Below, one piece after another: positions 45,098-52,848 of a DNA stretch of 64,000 nucleotides. Origin of the DNA: Qaidamihabitans albus (GTDB lineage: Bacteria > Actinomycetota > Actinomycetes > Mycobacteriales > Pseudonocardiaceae); contig NZ_JAEHOB010000003.1 in NCBI RefSeq assembly GCF_016464705.1, positions 335,599 through 399,598 on the forward strand, written 5' to 3'. The notes beneath the pieces are model-generated. The model searched no databases and was not told the origin of the DNA. It worked only from the letters and a program-made list of their open reading frames with translations. Position 1 is the stretch's first letter; every line of letters starts with the position of its first letter. The translations under genes and the position numbers were made by a program.

Positions 45098-45193
45098 GAC
45101 GAGGGGAAACGACGAGGGGAAACGCTGACAATGCCCGAGACACTATGGTTCAATCAGGATTCTGAACAAGAGGGTTTTTGTTACTGAACAAAA
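45098..45193. promoter_or_regulatory. Divergent promoter with tandem and inverted repeats (MocR operator)
   Basis: GACGAGGGGAAAC is duplicated head to tail (45098-45110, 45111-45123). Near the MocR start, CTGAACAA occurs at 45162-45169 and 45184-45191. A perfect inverted repeat TTTTGTT-ACTG-AACAAAA spans 45176-45193, only 6 bp before the regulator's ATG. The AT-rich tract stands out from the surrounding GC-rich DNA. Confidence 0.6.
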
Positions 45194-45199
45194 GGACCG

Positions 45200-46552
45200 A
45201 TGGAAATCGACGACGTTTCCTCGGCGTGGCTCGCCGAGCAGGTGCCCGAACGCAGTGCCCGGGCCATCGCCGCTCACGTCGGCGCGCTGATCCGCAGCGG
45301 TGAGCTGCCTGCCGGCGCCCGGCTGCCCACGGTGCGTGCCTTCGCCGCCGCCATGCAGGTGAGCCCGGGAACGATCGCCGAGGCATGGGCGGCGCTGCGC
45401 CGGTCGCGGGCGATCGCCTCGCACGGACGCCGGGGCACGGTGGTCGCAGGCCCGCCCGCGCCGCCGCGCCCGTCCAGGTTCGAACGGGTGGGCCTCTTCG
45501 GCAGCAGGCTCAGCGTCGACCTGAGCCTGATGGCGCCCGACCACGACCTCCTGCCCGGTATGGCGGGTGCACTCACGGCCGCGCTGGGAGGTGAGGCACT
45601 CAACGAGTACGCGCGCGTCGCCATCACGCCGGAGCTGGCGGAGGCCGTGCGACCGGGCTGGCCCTTCCCGCCCGCGCGGATGGTCGCGGTGAGCGGGGGC
45701 TTCGACGGCTTGCAGCTGCTGTCCACCGCGGCCGTGCGTCCAGGCGACCGGGTCGCCGTCGAGGACCCGACGACTCCGCGGCTGTTCGACATCCTCAGCC
45801 TCGTCGGAGCGGAGGCGATCCCGGTGGCGTGTGACGAGGCCGGGCCGGTTCCCGAAGCCCTGCACGAGGCTCTGCGCCGCACCTGCGCCGCGTTCGTCTA
45901 CCAGCCGCGCGCGCAGTCACCGTGTGGCCACGCGCTCCGTCCCGGCCGTGCCGAGCGGCTGGCCCGGCTGCTCGCTCCGACGTCCACGCTCGTGATCGAG
46001 AACGACAGCATGGCCGAGCTGTCCACCGAGCCGCCGGTCAGCATCGGGGCGTGGCTGCCGGAACAGACGGCGCTCGTCCGTTCGTTCTCCAAATCGCACG
46101 GCCCGGACCTGCGCATCGCCGTGGTCGGCGGCCCGGCGGAGATCATCGACCAGACCCATCGGCTGCAGATGTTCGGCGCGGGCTGGGTCAGCCGGGTGCT
46201 GCAGAACGCGCTCGGTCACCTGCTGCGCCATCCGGCCGCCGTCGAGACGGTGTCCCGCGCTCGCCGCGAGTACGCCGCGCGGCGGGACACGCTCATCCGG
46301 GAGCTGGGTGAGCGGGACGTACGGGTGCACAACCGGGACGGGCTGAGCCTGTGGATCCCGGTGGCCGACGAGCAGGAGGCGCTGGTGACCCTCGCGGCAC
46401 ACGGGATCGCCGCCGGGCCCGGGTCGCGCTTCTGGCTCAGGTCCGACCGCCGTGACCACATCCGGGTCTCGATCAGCCGGGTCCGTGGTGACTTCGCGCC
46501 GCTGGCCGAGTCGCTCGCCGTCGCGGCCTCCGCCGGAAACCAGCGACCCTGA
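45200..46552 (+). CDS. MocR/GntR-family PLP-dependent regulator of the amino acid operon
   Basis: This is a 450-residue GntR winged helix (about residues 15-80: ELPAGARLPTVRAFAAAMQVSPGTIAEAWAAL) fused to an aminotransferase-like domain. The PLP lysine is Lys298 in SFSKSHGPDLRIAVVGG; AFVYQPRAQSPCGHAL replaces the usual PxxxNPTG. It is divergent from the five-gene ABC/amidase operon, with repeats between them, so it very likely controls that operon in response to an amino compound that can react with PLP. ATG 45200 has AAAGGA upstream, partly overlapping the inverted repeat, which suggests autorepression. Confidence 0.85.
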   Translation: MEIDDVSSAWLAEQVPERSARAIAAHVGALIRSGELPAGARLPTVRAFAAAMQVSPGTIAEAWAALRRSRAIASHGRRGTVVAGPPAPPRPSRFERVGLFGSRLSVDLSLMAPDHDLLPGMAGALTAALGGEALNEYARVAITPELAEAVRPGWPFPPARMVAVSGGFDGLQLLSTAAVRPGDRVAVEDPTTPRLFDILSLVGAEAIPVACDEAGPVPEALHEALRRTCAAFVYQPRAQSPCGHALRPGRAERLARLLAPTSTLVIENDSMAELSTEPPVSIGAWLPEQTALVRSFSKSHGPDLRIAVVGGPAEIIDQTHRLQMFGAGWVSRVLQNALGHLLRHPAAVETVSRARREYAARRDTLIRELGERDVRVHNRDGLSLWIPVADEQEALVTLAAHGIAAGPGSRFWLRSDRRDHIRVSISRVRGDFAPLAESLAVAASAGNQRP

Positions 46553-46568
46553 GCGGCACCGGGAACGG

Positions 46569-47438
46569 TCAGAAGACCACGGTGCGGTTGCCGTGCACGA
46601 GCACCCGGCTCTCCAGGTGCCAGCGCAGGCCCCTGGCGAGGGTGACCTTCTCGACGTCGCGGCCCTTGCGCACCATGTCCGCCACCGAGTCGGCGTGGTC
46701 GACCCGCATCACGTCCTGCTCGATGATCGGCCCGGCGTCCAGGTCCGCCGTGACGTAGTGGCAGGTGGCACCGACCAGCTTCACGCCCCGCGTGTGCGCC
46801 TGGTGGTACGGCCGTGCCCCGACGAACGAAGGCAGGAAGCTGTGGTGGATGTTGACGGCCCGGCCCGCCCACGCCTCGCACAGCTCGGGCGGCAGGATCT
46901 GCATGAACCTGGCGAGCACCACGGCGTGCGGGTCGTGCTCGTCGACGAGCTTGCGCACCTGTCCGAACGCCTCCGCCTTGTCCTCCCTGGGGAACGGCAC
47001 ATGGTGGAACGGGATGCCGTGCGCGCGCGTGATGTCGCCGAGCACCTCGTGGTTGCCGATCACCGCGCGCACGTCGACGTCCAGCTCGCCGGAGGCGACC
47101 CTGCCGAGCAGGTCGTAGAGGCAGTGCCCCTCCTTGGAGACCAGCAGCACCACCCGGCGGCGCTCGGCGGTGTCGTCGATCCGCCAGTCCGACTCCGCGC
47201 CGAGCGATCGCGCCACCCCGGCGAAGCGGGCGCGCAGCTCCTCGACGTCGAACGGCAGCGAGTCCGCGCGCACCTCCTGGCGGGTGAAGAACCAGCCGGA
47301 GTCCAGGTCGGAGTGGTACGCGGCCTCGACGATCAGCCCGCCCGCCTCGGCGAGGAACGAGGAGATCCGGGCGATGATGCCCGTCCGGTCGGGGCAGCCG
47401 AAGGTGATGACGTAGCGGTGTTCAGGCAGTTCGGGCAC
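46569..47438 (-). CDS. purU: Formyltetrahydrofolate deformylase PurU
   Basis: This is a 289-residue PurU. The N-terminal ACT domain (YVITFGCPDRTGIIARISSFLAEAGG) is followed by the formyltransferase-fold hydrolase with IGNHEVL, VVLARFMQILP, VNIHHSFLPSFVGARPYHQAH (catalytic His) and ADLDAGPIIEQD (catalytic Asp). It releases formate and THF from N10-formyl-THF. The start is GTG 47436-47438, 6 nt after GAGAAT on the minus strand. It converges on the MocR gene with 16 bp between them. It affects the same cofactor pool that the siderophore formyltransferase uses, but no direct link is shown. Confidence 0.95.
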   Translation of the reverse strand: MPELPEHRYVITFGCPDRTGIIARISSFLAEAGGLIVEAAYHSDLDSGWFFTRQEVRADSLPFDVEELRARFAGVARSLGAESDWRIDDTAERRRVVLLVSKEGHCLYDLLGRVASGELDVDVRAVIGNHEVLGDITRAHGIPFHHVPFPREDKAEAFGQVRKLVDEHDPHAVVLARFMQILPPELCEAWAGRAVNIHHSFLPSFVGARPYHQAHTRGVKLVGATCHYVTADLDAGPIIEQDVMRVDHADSVADMVRKGRDVEKVTLARGLRWHLESRVLVHGNRTVVF

Positions 47439-47461
47439 GCTGGCATTCTCGCCGCCCGCGG

Positions 47462-48184
47462 TCACGGCGCCGCAAGCGGCTCCAGGAGCTGGGCGTCGCC
47501 GGTGACCTTCGCCTCGCTCGGCCTGCGCCACACCGACCGGTACACGGCGTCGGCGGGGCCCTCGATCGTCACATCCGGTTCGAACGGCTGCTCGGTGTCC
47601 TCCAGCCGGGGCGCCTTGCCGGGGACGAGCCGCACCGACCACAGCCTGCCGACGTCCTCAGCGTGCACCAGCACGGTGCCGTCGGCGTCGAACCCGCTCC
47701 AGTCGCCGCGCCGGGGCACGAGCATGGTCAGCAGCTCGTCCACCCCGTCGGCGGCGAACTCGGGGTCGAAGGTGCCCGTGCCGCCGCCCCGCGCGAGCTC
47801 GGCGTCCAGCCGGTGGATGGCGGCCTCGTGCGCCTGCCGCCGCGCCCAGGAGCCGACGGTGCGCGTGTAGCGCGGGAACGGCAGCCAGGCCGGGGCGTCC
47901 GCGCCGCGCTCGAACACGGCACGCAGGGCACGGCGCCGCTCGTCCCACCACGCCAGCAGCCCGTCCCAGTCCTCGGGCGGCGTGCCGGGCCGGACGCTCT
48001 CACCGCTCGGGTCGTCCGCCGCGGCGATCGTCGAGGAGTGCACCCTCGCGATGTGCCGCACGAGTCTGCTGACAGTCCATTTGGGACATGACGGCACCGG
48101 AGCCGCCGGCCCGGCCTCGACCGCGGCCTTGCGGAGCGCGTCGCAATGGGTCTCGATCGCTTGCACGAACGTCGCGTAGTCCAC
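47462..48184 (-). CDS. Maleylpyruvate isomerase family mycothiol-dependent enzyme
   Basis: This is a 240-residue DinB/MDMPI-fold protein. It has CPKWTVSRLVRHIARVHSSTIAAA and WARRQAHEAAIHRLDAELARG, supplying the conserved metal-binding histidines, then the C-terminal DVTIEGPADAVYRSVWRRP MDMPI_C region. Members use mycothiol as a cofactor; the reaction here is not known. The start is GTG 48182-48184; TAGTGT lies 6 nt upstream on the minus strand, so it is probably leaderless. The overlapping DedA frame runs 185 bp into this gene, which is unusual. Confidence 0.82.
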   Translation of the reverse strand: MDYATFVQAIETHCDALRKAAVEAGPAAPVPSCPKWTVSRLVRHIARVHSSTIAAADDPSGESVRPGTPPEDWDGLLAWWDERRRALRAVFERGADAPAWLPFPRYTRTVGSWARRQAHEAAIHRLDAELARGGGTGTFDPEFAADGVDELLTMLVPRRGDWSGFDADGTVLVHAEDVGRLWSVRLVPGKAPRLEDTEQPFEPDVTIEGPADAVYRSVWRRPSEAKVTGDAQLLEPLAAP

Positions 48185-48812
48185 GCCGCGACACTAGCCC
48201 GTGCCGAGCGGGGCGCGCGAGTAGCCTGCGGCCGGTCTCGACACAGCCGAGCACGAGCAGGCCGAGCGCGAAGGCCAGCAGCAGGCCCTTCACCGGCTCA
48301 CCGGCGAACCGGGCGCCGCTGAAGTGGCCGATCGCGACGCTGTAGGTGGCCCAGATGCCGACCCCCACGGCGTCCAGCGCGGCGAAGCGGCCTGCCGGGT
48401 AACGCATGCTCCCGGTCGCCAGCGCCGAGGCGACGCGGCCGCCCGGCAGGTAGCGCCCGGCGATGATCAGCACGGTGGCGTGCCGGTGCACCCTGCTCCG
48501 GGCCCACTCGTAGCGACGCCTGCTCCGCTCGTCGCGCTGCCACCTGCGTAGCGTGCGCGGACCAGCCATGCGCCCGATCCCGTGGCCCAGGCAGTCGCCC
48601 GCGAGCGCACCCGCCGCCGCCAGCACGGCGAGCAGCACGAGGCCGCCGGGATCGGGGCCGAGCAGGACGGCGACCGTGACCACGGTCGTCTCGCTCGGCA
48701 TGAACGGCAGCAGCGCGTCCAGCCCGGACACCACGAAGACGACGACCCAGAGCCACGGCGAGCCGAGCGTGCCGCGCAGCAGTTCGGTGAGGTCGGTCAG
48801 AACCTCAAACAC
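48000..48812 (-). CDS. DedA family membrane protein, with suspicious C-terminal overrun
   Basis: This is a 270-residue frame. Residues 1-205 are a DedA/SNARE-associated protein: SGLDALLPFMPSETTVVTVAVL, AGALAGDCLGHGIGRMAGPRTL, VLIIAGRYLPGGRVASALATGSMRYPAGRFAALDAVGVGIWATYSVAIGH and a last hydrophobic helix LLLAFALGLLVLGC. DedA proteins are proton-coupled or lipid-translocating membrane proteins needed for envelope homeostasis. The last about 62 residues (basic, low complexity) run over the start of the downstream gene; a TAG sits in another frame near 48195, just after ARPARHG. A frameshift near the natural end is likely. ATG 48812 overlaps the upstream acyltransferase stop. Confidence 0.75.
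   Translation of the reverse strand: MFEVLTDLTELLRGTLGSPWLWVVVFVVSGLDALLPFMPSETTVVTVAVLLGPDPGGLVLLAVLAAAGALAGDCLGHGIGRMAGPRTLRRWQRDERSRRRYEWARSRVHRHATVLIIAGRYLPGGRVASALATGSMRYPAGRFAALDAVGVGIWATYSVAIGHFSGARFAGEPVKGLLLAFALGLLVLGCVETGRRLLARPARHGLVSRRGLRDVRASDRDPLRRAPQGRGRGRAGGSGAVMSQMDCQQTRAAHREGALLDDRRGGRPER
48185..48196 (-). promoter_or_regulatory. Leaderless-type promoter of the mycothiol-dependent enzyme
   Basis: The complement reads TAGTGT-CGCGGC-GTG. It lies inside the extended DedA reading frame, hinting that this stretch is really intergenic. Confidence 0.45.
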
Positions 48813-49560
48813 GGGCGGGCTCCGCGGCGAGCACCGCCCGCCGCGCCCGCTCCGCGAGCGAACGCCGGTCGCCCTCGGGCGGCAGTTCCGGATGTGCGCG
48901 CAGCCGCACGGTCAGCTCCCGCGCCCGCGCCACCCGGCCGAGCGACCGGGCGAGGTTGTCCTCGCCCACGAACGCGGCGACCGTGCTCGGCGCGCCGTCC
49001 TGCCGGTAGTCGAGCGTCACCGGCCGCACGGGCGCGCCCGCGTCCAGCGCCGCCTGGAACACCGCCCGCCGGAACACGCCGCCCGGCGCGGAGCACCAGG
49101 TGGTCGCCTCGGGGAACACGGCGACCGGCCGCCCCGAGCGCAGCCGGGCGGCGATCTCCGCCACGGTGCCAGGCAGCTTGCGCAGCGCCCACCGGTCGAC
49201 GAAGAGGGTGCCCGCCTCCCTCGCCATGGGGCCGAGCAGCGGCCAGCCCGCCACCTCACGCTTGGCCAGCAGCGCGGCCGGTTCGACCGCAAGCAGCGCG
49301 ACGATGTCCAGCCACGAGACGTGGTTGGCGACGATCAGCGTGCCGTGCTCGCCCGGCACGGCGAGCCGGTCGGTGTCCGCGTCGAGCCGGACGTCGAGCG
49401 CGGCCAGCACCCGCCGGGCACGCACGTCCACCGGCTCGGTCCGGGTGAGGGAGGACGCCAACGCCGCACATCGCCGCACGGCCTCCATCGTGGCCACCGG
49501 AGGTCGACCGTGGGTGACGCAGCGGGGAGTGCAAGGTGAACTCGCGCGGTAGTCGTTCAC
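48805..49560 (-). CDS. Lysophospholipid acyltransferase (PlsC/OlsA-like)
   Basis: This is a 251-residue 1-acylglycerol-3-phosphate acyltransferase family protein. The catalytic NHVSWLD (HxxxxD), then GTLFVDRWALRKLPGTVAEI and FPEATTWCSAPGGVFRRAVFQAALDAGAPVRPV with the FPE(G/A)T motif are all present. It overlaps the upstream GNAT gene by GTGA. An Acetyltransf_5-type N-acyltransferase followed by a PlsC protein is the arrangement of ornithine lipid synthesis (olsB-olsA) and of Rv3027c-Rv3026c. It probably adds the second, ester-linked acyl chain. Ordinary phospholipid synthesis is the alternative. Confidence 0.85.
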   Translation of the reverse strand: MNDYRASSPCTPRCVTHGRPPVATMEAVRRCAALASSLTRTEPVDVRARRVLAALDVRLDADTDRLAVPGEHGTLIVANHVSWLDIVALLAVEPAALLAKREVAGWPLLGPMAREAGTLFVDRWALRKLPGTVAEIAARLRSGRPVAVFPEATTWCSAPGGVFRRAVFQAALDAGAPVRPVTLDYRQDGAPSTVAAFVGEDNLARSLGRVARARELTVRLRAHPELPPEGDRRSLAERARRAVLAAEPARV

Positions 49561-50291
49561 CGCCGCTCCCCGAGGAGGTGGCGGGCGTAGCGCTCGTTCA
49601 TCCGGTCCAGCCGCAGCAGCACGAAGAAGTCGGCGACGCCGAACGCGGGATCGTGCGCGGGCGGGCCGCAGACCCAGGCGCCGAGCCGGAGATAGCCGCG
49701 CAGCAGTGGCGGCAGGTGCGCGTAGCTCGCCCGCTCCCGGAGCGGCCGCGCCGGTATCCACGGCAGGTGCGGGCGTACCCGCAGGCCGGAGGGGGAGCTG
49801 TGCCTGGTGTCGGCGATCTGCCACGTGCTCGACGCCGCGCGGCCGCCGTCCGCGAGCGGAACGGACCCGCAGCCCGCGACGTAGCGGTGCCCGCCGAGCA
49901 GCGCGTAGCGGGCCAGCGCCGACCACATCAGGTTGATCACCGCGCCGCCGCGGTGGTCCGGATGCACGCAGGAGCGGCCGGTCTCGACCAGATCGGCGCG
50001 CAGCGGCGTGAGCGCGGAGATGTCGAACTCGCCCGCCGAGTACAGCCGGTCGGTGCGGCCCGGCGGCAGCAGCCGGTAGGTGCCGACGACCTCGCCGGTC
50101 GGCTCGTGCTCGACGATCAGGTGGTCGCACAGCTCGTCGAACGCGTCGACATCGGCCTCGCCGGTGATCGTGGCGCCGAGCTCACCCGCGAACACGTTGC
50201 GCCGCAAGCGTTGTGCGGCACGGACCTGTGCCGGGGTGTCTGCGATGGAGGCCGTGTAGGTGCGCGTGGGCACCGTGGACAGCGCTGACAT
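49557..50291 (-). CDS. GNAT-family N-acyltransferase (OlsB-like)
   Basis: This is a 244-residue Acetyltransf_5/hemolysin-type acyltransferase. RRNVFAGELGATITGEADVDAFDELCDHLIVEHEPTGEVVGTYRLLPP is the diagnostic N-terminal motif. ETGRSCVHPDHRGGAVINLMWSALARYALLGGHRYVAGCGSV and the C-terminal PPLLRGYLRLGAWVCGPPAHDPAFGVADFFVLLRLDRM follow. OlsB proteins transfer a 3-hydroxyacyl chain from ACP to ornithine. The coupled PlsC gene supports a lyso-ornithine lipid step; Rv3027c is the mycobacterial counterpart. ATG 50289-50291 follows GGAG. Confidence 0.85.
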   Translation of the reverse strand: MSALSTVPTRTYTASIADTPAQVRAAQRLRRNVFAGELGATITGEADVDAFDELCDHLIVEHEPTGEVVGTYRLLPPGRTDRLYSAGEFDISALTPLRADLVETGRSCVHPDHRGGAVINLMWSALARYALLGGHRYVAGCGSVPLADGGRAASSTWQIADTRHSSPSGLRVRPHLPWIPARPLRERASYAHLPPLLRGYLRLGAWVCGPPAHDPAFGVADFFVLLRLDRMNERYARHLLGERR

Positions 50292-50300
50292 GGTGGCTCC

Positions 50301-50351
50301 GTTCGTCGTGGTTCGTCGTGGTCGCGAAGTGCGGTCGCAGTACCCGGGTAC
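50301..50351. promoter_or_regulatory. Repeats upstream of the acyltransferase pair
   Basis: GTTCGTCGTG is duplicated at 50301-50310 and 50311-50320, and a perfect 12-bp palindrome GTACCCGGGTAC lies at 50340-50351. A half-site AATACCCGGG recurs near 50399. This is a candidate operator for the minus-strand acyltransferase operon. Confidence 0.4.
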
Positions 50352-50453
50352 GACGAGACTCGCAGGGCGCGATCACGTGTGGCCACCGTCGAAGGGCAAT
50401 ACCCGGGAGAAGTCAGGGAAGCCCCTACCGGCGGTCCCTACCAGGCGCGAGGG

Positions 50454-50501
50454 GCTCGTGAGTGCCTACGCGAGTTCTAACTCGCGTAGGCACTCACGAG
50501 C
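50454..50501. repeat. Dispersed palindrome, copy F (fully symmetric)
   Basis: This is a 48-bp element with perfect 23-bp arms (50454-50476 and 50479-50501) around CT. The arm starts GCTCGTGAGTGCC and ends GCGAGTT. The methyltransferase gene stops in the right arm (complement of 50494-50496). Confidence 0.93.
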
Positions 50502-51291
50502 CGGACGGGGCCACCGAGTGCCAGGGAACGGTCAGCTCGCCGAGCCGCCAGCGGTCGCGGCGTCCCCGGATCGGCCAGCCGCGCTCGGCGAGCAGGCGGA
50601 TCGACTCCGTCCAGCGCGCCTTCCGCCCGTAGGCGCCGAACGGGGCGGCCACCGCCCAGCAGTCGTCCAGAGTGGACAGGAACTCGTGCACCCGCTCGCC
50701 ACCGACGTTGCGATGGATCAGCGCCTTGGGCAGGCGCTCGGCCACAGTGGAGGGACGGTCGAGCGTCGATACCCGGCAGGACAGGGTGAGCGTGCGCGGG
50801 CCGTCGTGGCCGACCGTCACCCACGAGCACAGCCTGCCGAGCTCGTCGCAGGTGCCCTCGACGAGCAGCCCGCCAGGGGCGATGCCACTGAGCATCACCG
50901 CCCAGGACGGCGCCACGTCCGCCTCGGCGTACTGGCGCAGCACGTTGAACGCGCGCACGAGCAGCGGCCGGGTACCGGCCAGCTCGAAGCCACCCCGCCG
51001 GAAGTCCAGCCGAGGCGGGTCCGCGGCGCCCGCCGCCGCGGCGACCCGCTCGGGATCCAGCTCCAGACCCAGCACCCGCACGCCCGGGTAACGCGCGCCC
51101 AGCCGCCGCGCGAGCTCCACAGTGGTCACCGGCGACGCGCCGTAGCCGAGGTCGACCACGAGCGGGTCGGCCGCGCTCGACAGCACTCCGCTCACCTCGT
51201 ATGACGTGGTGAGCCAGCGGTCGATCCGGCGCAGCCGGTTGGGGTTGGTGGTGCCGCGGGTGGGCGCGCCGATCAGCCGCGCGCGAGCCAC
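50494..51291 (-). CDS. Class I SAM-dependent methyltransferase, unassigned
   Basis: This is a 265-residue protein. The Rossmann motif I is PLVVDLGYGASPVTTVELARRL and motif II VLGLELDPERV; LLVRAFNVLRQYAEADV takes the place of motif IV. The acceptor is unknown. It overlaps the DUF2505 gene by 19 bp and follows it on the same strand, so both are probably one transcript. GTG 51289-51291 is used; the N-terminus (ARARLIGAPTRGTTNPNRLRRIDRWL) is the conserved start of this actinobacterial group. It terminates in palindrome F. Confidence 0.75.
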   Translation of the reverse strand: MARARLIGAPTRGTTNPNRLRRIDRWLTTSYEVSGVLSSAADPLVVDLGYGASPVTTVELARRLGARYPGVRVLGLELDPERVAAAAGAADPPRLDFRRGGFELAGTRPLLVRAFNVLRQYAEADVAPSWAVMLSGIAPGGLLVEGTCDELGRLCSWVTVGHDGPRTLTLSCRVSTLDRPSTVAERLPKALIHRNVGGERVHEFLSTLDDCWAVAAPFGAYGRKARWTESIRLLAERGWPIRGRRDRWRLGELTVPWHSVAPSGS

Positions 51292-51770
51292 TTCGCCGTG
51301 AAGTCGGCCTCGCGCTCGAGCAGGTCGCTCACCTGCTCGGCGATGAAGCCCTCGAGCCTGCCCCCGACGAGGGGAATCCTGACCTTGGCCTCACCCCGGG
51401 TGCGCTGCACGGTGGCCGTGCCCTCGGCGGTGAGCTCGGTGCGCGCGGTGATCTCCCCTGGCACGCCGCTCACGCGGGCCGCGATGGTGCCGGTGTAGCG
51501 GTCCCCGGCTCCGGACCAGGTGTGCTCCCGGCGCACCACGAGGTCGCCCTTGTGCACCGTCCGCACGACCTGCGGGAGCTTCTCGGCCGGGACGCCCTGC
51601 AACAGCACGTACCGGACACCGTCCGGCGTCGCCGCGTGCTCCTCGAGCGTGGCGTTCACGCCGCCGATCTCCGCCAGCCGCGCCCGCAGCGCGGACTCGT
51701 CGGTCTGGGCCGCCAGCACGTCCGCGACGCCGTGCGGGAACGTCGCGTGGTGCTCGATACGGGATGCCAT
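51273..51770 (-). CDS. DUF2505 family protein (Rv0481c-like)
   Basis: This is a 165-residue START/SRPBCC-related DUF2505 protein: SRIEHHATFPHGVADVLAAQTDESALRARLAEIGG, TVHKGDLVVRREHTWSG, GKAKV-like GEAKVRIPLVGGRLEGFIAEQVSDLLEREADFTAKWL. It corresponds to Rv0481c, which is also divergent from murB. Function unknown. ATG 51768-51770 leaves only 25 bp to the murB start, so the promoters overlap. Confidence 0.85.
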   Translation of the reverse strand: MASRIEHHATFPHGVADVLAAQTDESALRARLAEIGGVNATLEEHAATPDGVRYVLLQGVPAEKLPQVVRTVHKGDLVVRREHTWSGAGDRYTGTIAARVSGVPGEITARTELTAEGTATVQRTRGEAKVRIPLVGGRLEGFIAEQVSDLLEREADFTAKWLARG

Positions 51771-51781
51771 GCCGAGGACAG

Positions 51782-51795
51782 TACCGTTGCCTTTC
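51782..51795 (+). promoter_or_regulatory. Leaderless-type promoter of murB
   Basis: TACCGT at 51782-51787, 8 nt, then GTG 51796; no Shine-Dalgarno sequence. Confidence 0.45.
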
Positions 51796-52845
51796 GTGAG
51801 CACTGTCGAAACGCCCACCCAGGAGGCCCTGCGCGCGTACACGACGCTGCGGCTCGGTGGCCCGGCACGCCGTTTCCTCGTCGCGGAGACCACCGGCGAG
51901 CTGGTGTCGGCCGTGCGCGAGCTCGACGCGGCGGGTGAGCCGGTCCTGCTGCTCGGTGGCGGCTCGAACCTCGTGGTCGCCGACGCCGGGTTCGACGGCA
52001 CGGTGGTGCGTATCGGGACCACCGGCCGCGAGGGCTGGGAGGTCGCCGCCGGGCAGAACTGGGACGACTTCGTCGCCGAGACCGTCGCCGCCGGCGCCGG
52101 CGGCGTCGAGTGCCTCTCCGGCATCCCCGGCTCGGTGGGCGCGACACCGATCCAGAACGTCGGCGCGTACGGCTGTGAGATCAGCGAGGTGCTGCACTCG
52201 ATCCGGTTCTACGACCGCGGCAGCGGCGAGGTCCGCACGATGACCGCGGCGGACCTCGGTTTCGCCTACCGCACGAGCGTGCTCAAGGGCACCGACGCGG
52301 GGGTCGTGCTGAGCGTGCGGTTCACGTTGCGCGAGGACGGCCTTTCCGCGCCGATCCGCTACGCCGAGCTGGCGCGGGCCCTCGGCGTCGAGGTCGGTGC
52401 CCGGGTGCCGGTCGCCGACGCCCGGGAGGCCGTGCTGGCGCTGCGCCGGGGCAAGGGCATGGTGCTCGACCCGGCCGACCACGACACGTGGAGCGCGGGC
52501 TCGTTCTTCACGAACCCGATCGTCACCGAGGGCGACCTGCCCGACGTGCTCGCCCGGATCGCCGGCGTGGTTGGCGCCGACGTGGCCGTGCCGCAGTACG
52601 CCGCGCCGGGCGGGGTGAAGCTGTCGGCGGCGTGGCTCATCGAGCGGGCCGGTTTCGGCAGGGGACACCCGGGGCCGGGCGGCCGGGTGTCGCTGTCCAC
52701 CAAGCACACCCTCGCGCTGACCAACCGCGGCGAGGCGTCCACCGGCGACCTGCTCGCGCTGGCGCGCGAGGTCCGCGACGGCGTGCGCGCCCGCTTCGGC
52801 GTCACCCTCGCGCCCGAACCCCTGCTCATCAACTGCACCCTGTAG
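51796..52845 (+). CDS. murB: UDP-N-acetylenolpyruvoylglucosamine reductase MurB
   Basis: This is a 349-residue type I MurB, the FAD enzyme that reduces UDP-GlcNAc-enolpyruvate to UDP-MurNAc in peptidoglycan precursor synthesis. FAD-binding YTTLRLGGPARRFLVAE and LLLGGGSNLVVAD, then ECLSGIPGSVGATPIQNVGAYG, the catalytic serine in SAGSFFTNPIV, and the C-terminal glutamate in APEPLLINC are all present. GTG 51796 gives the usual length. It is divergent from DUF2505 and converges with the SDR gene with 3 bp between stops. Confidence 0.97.
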   Translation: MSTVETPTQEALRAYTTLRLGGPARRFLVAETTGELVSAVRELDAAGEPVLLLGGGSNLVVADAGFDGTVVRIGTTGREGWEVAAGQNWDDFVAETVAAGAGGVECLSGIPGSVGATPIQNVGAYGCEISEVLHSIRFYDRGSGEVRTMTAADLGFAYRTSVLKGTDAGVVLSVRFTLREDGLSAPIRYAELARALGVEVGARVPVADAREAVLALRRGKGMVLDPADHDTWSAGSFFTNPIVTEGDLPDVLARIAGVVGADVAVPQYAAPGGVKLSAAWLIERAGFGRGHPGPGGRVSLSTKHTLALTNRGEASTGDLLALAREVRDGVRARFGVTLAPEPLLINCTL

Positions 52846-52848
52846 CTG

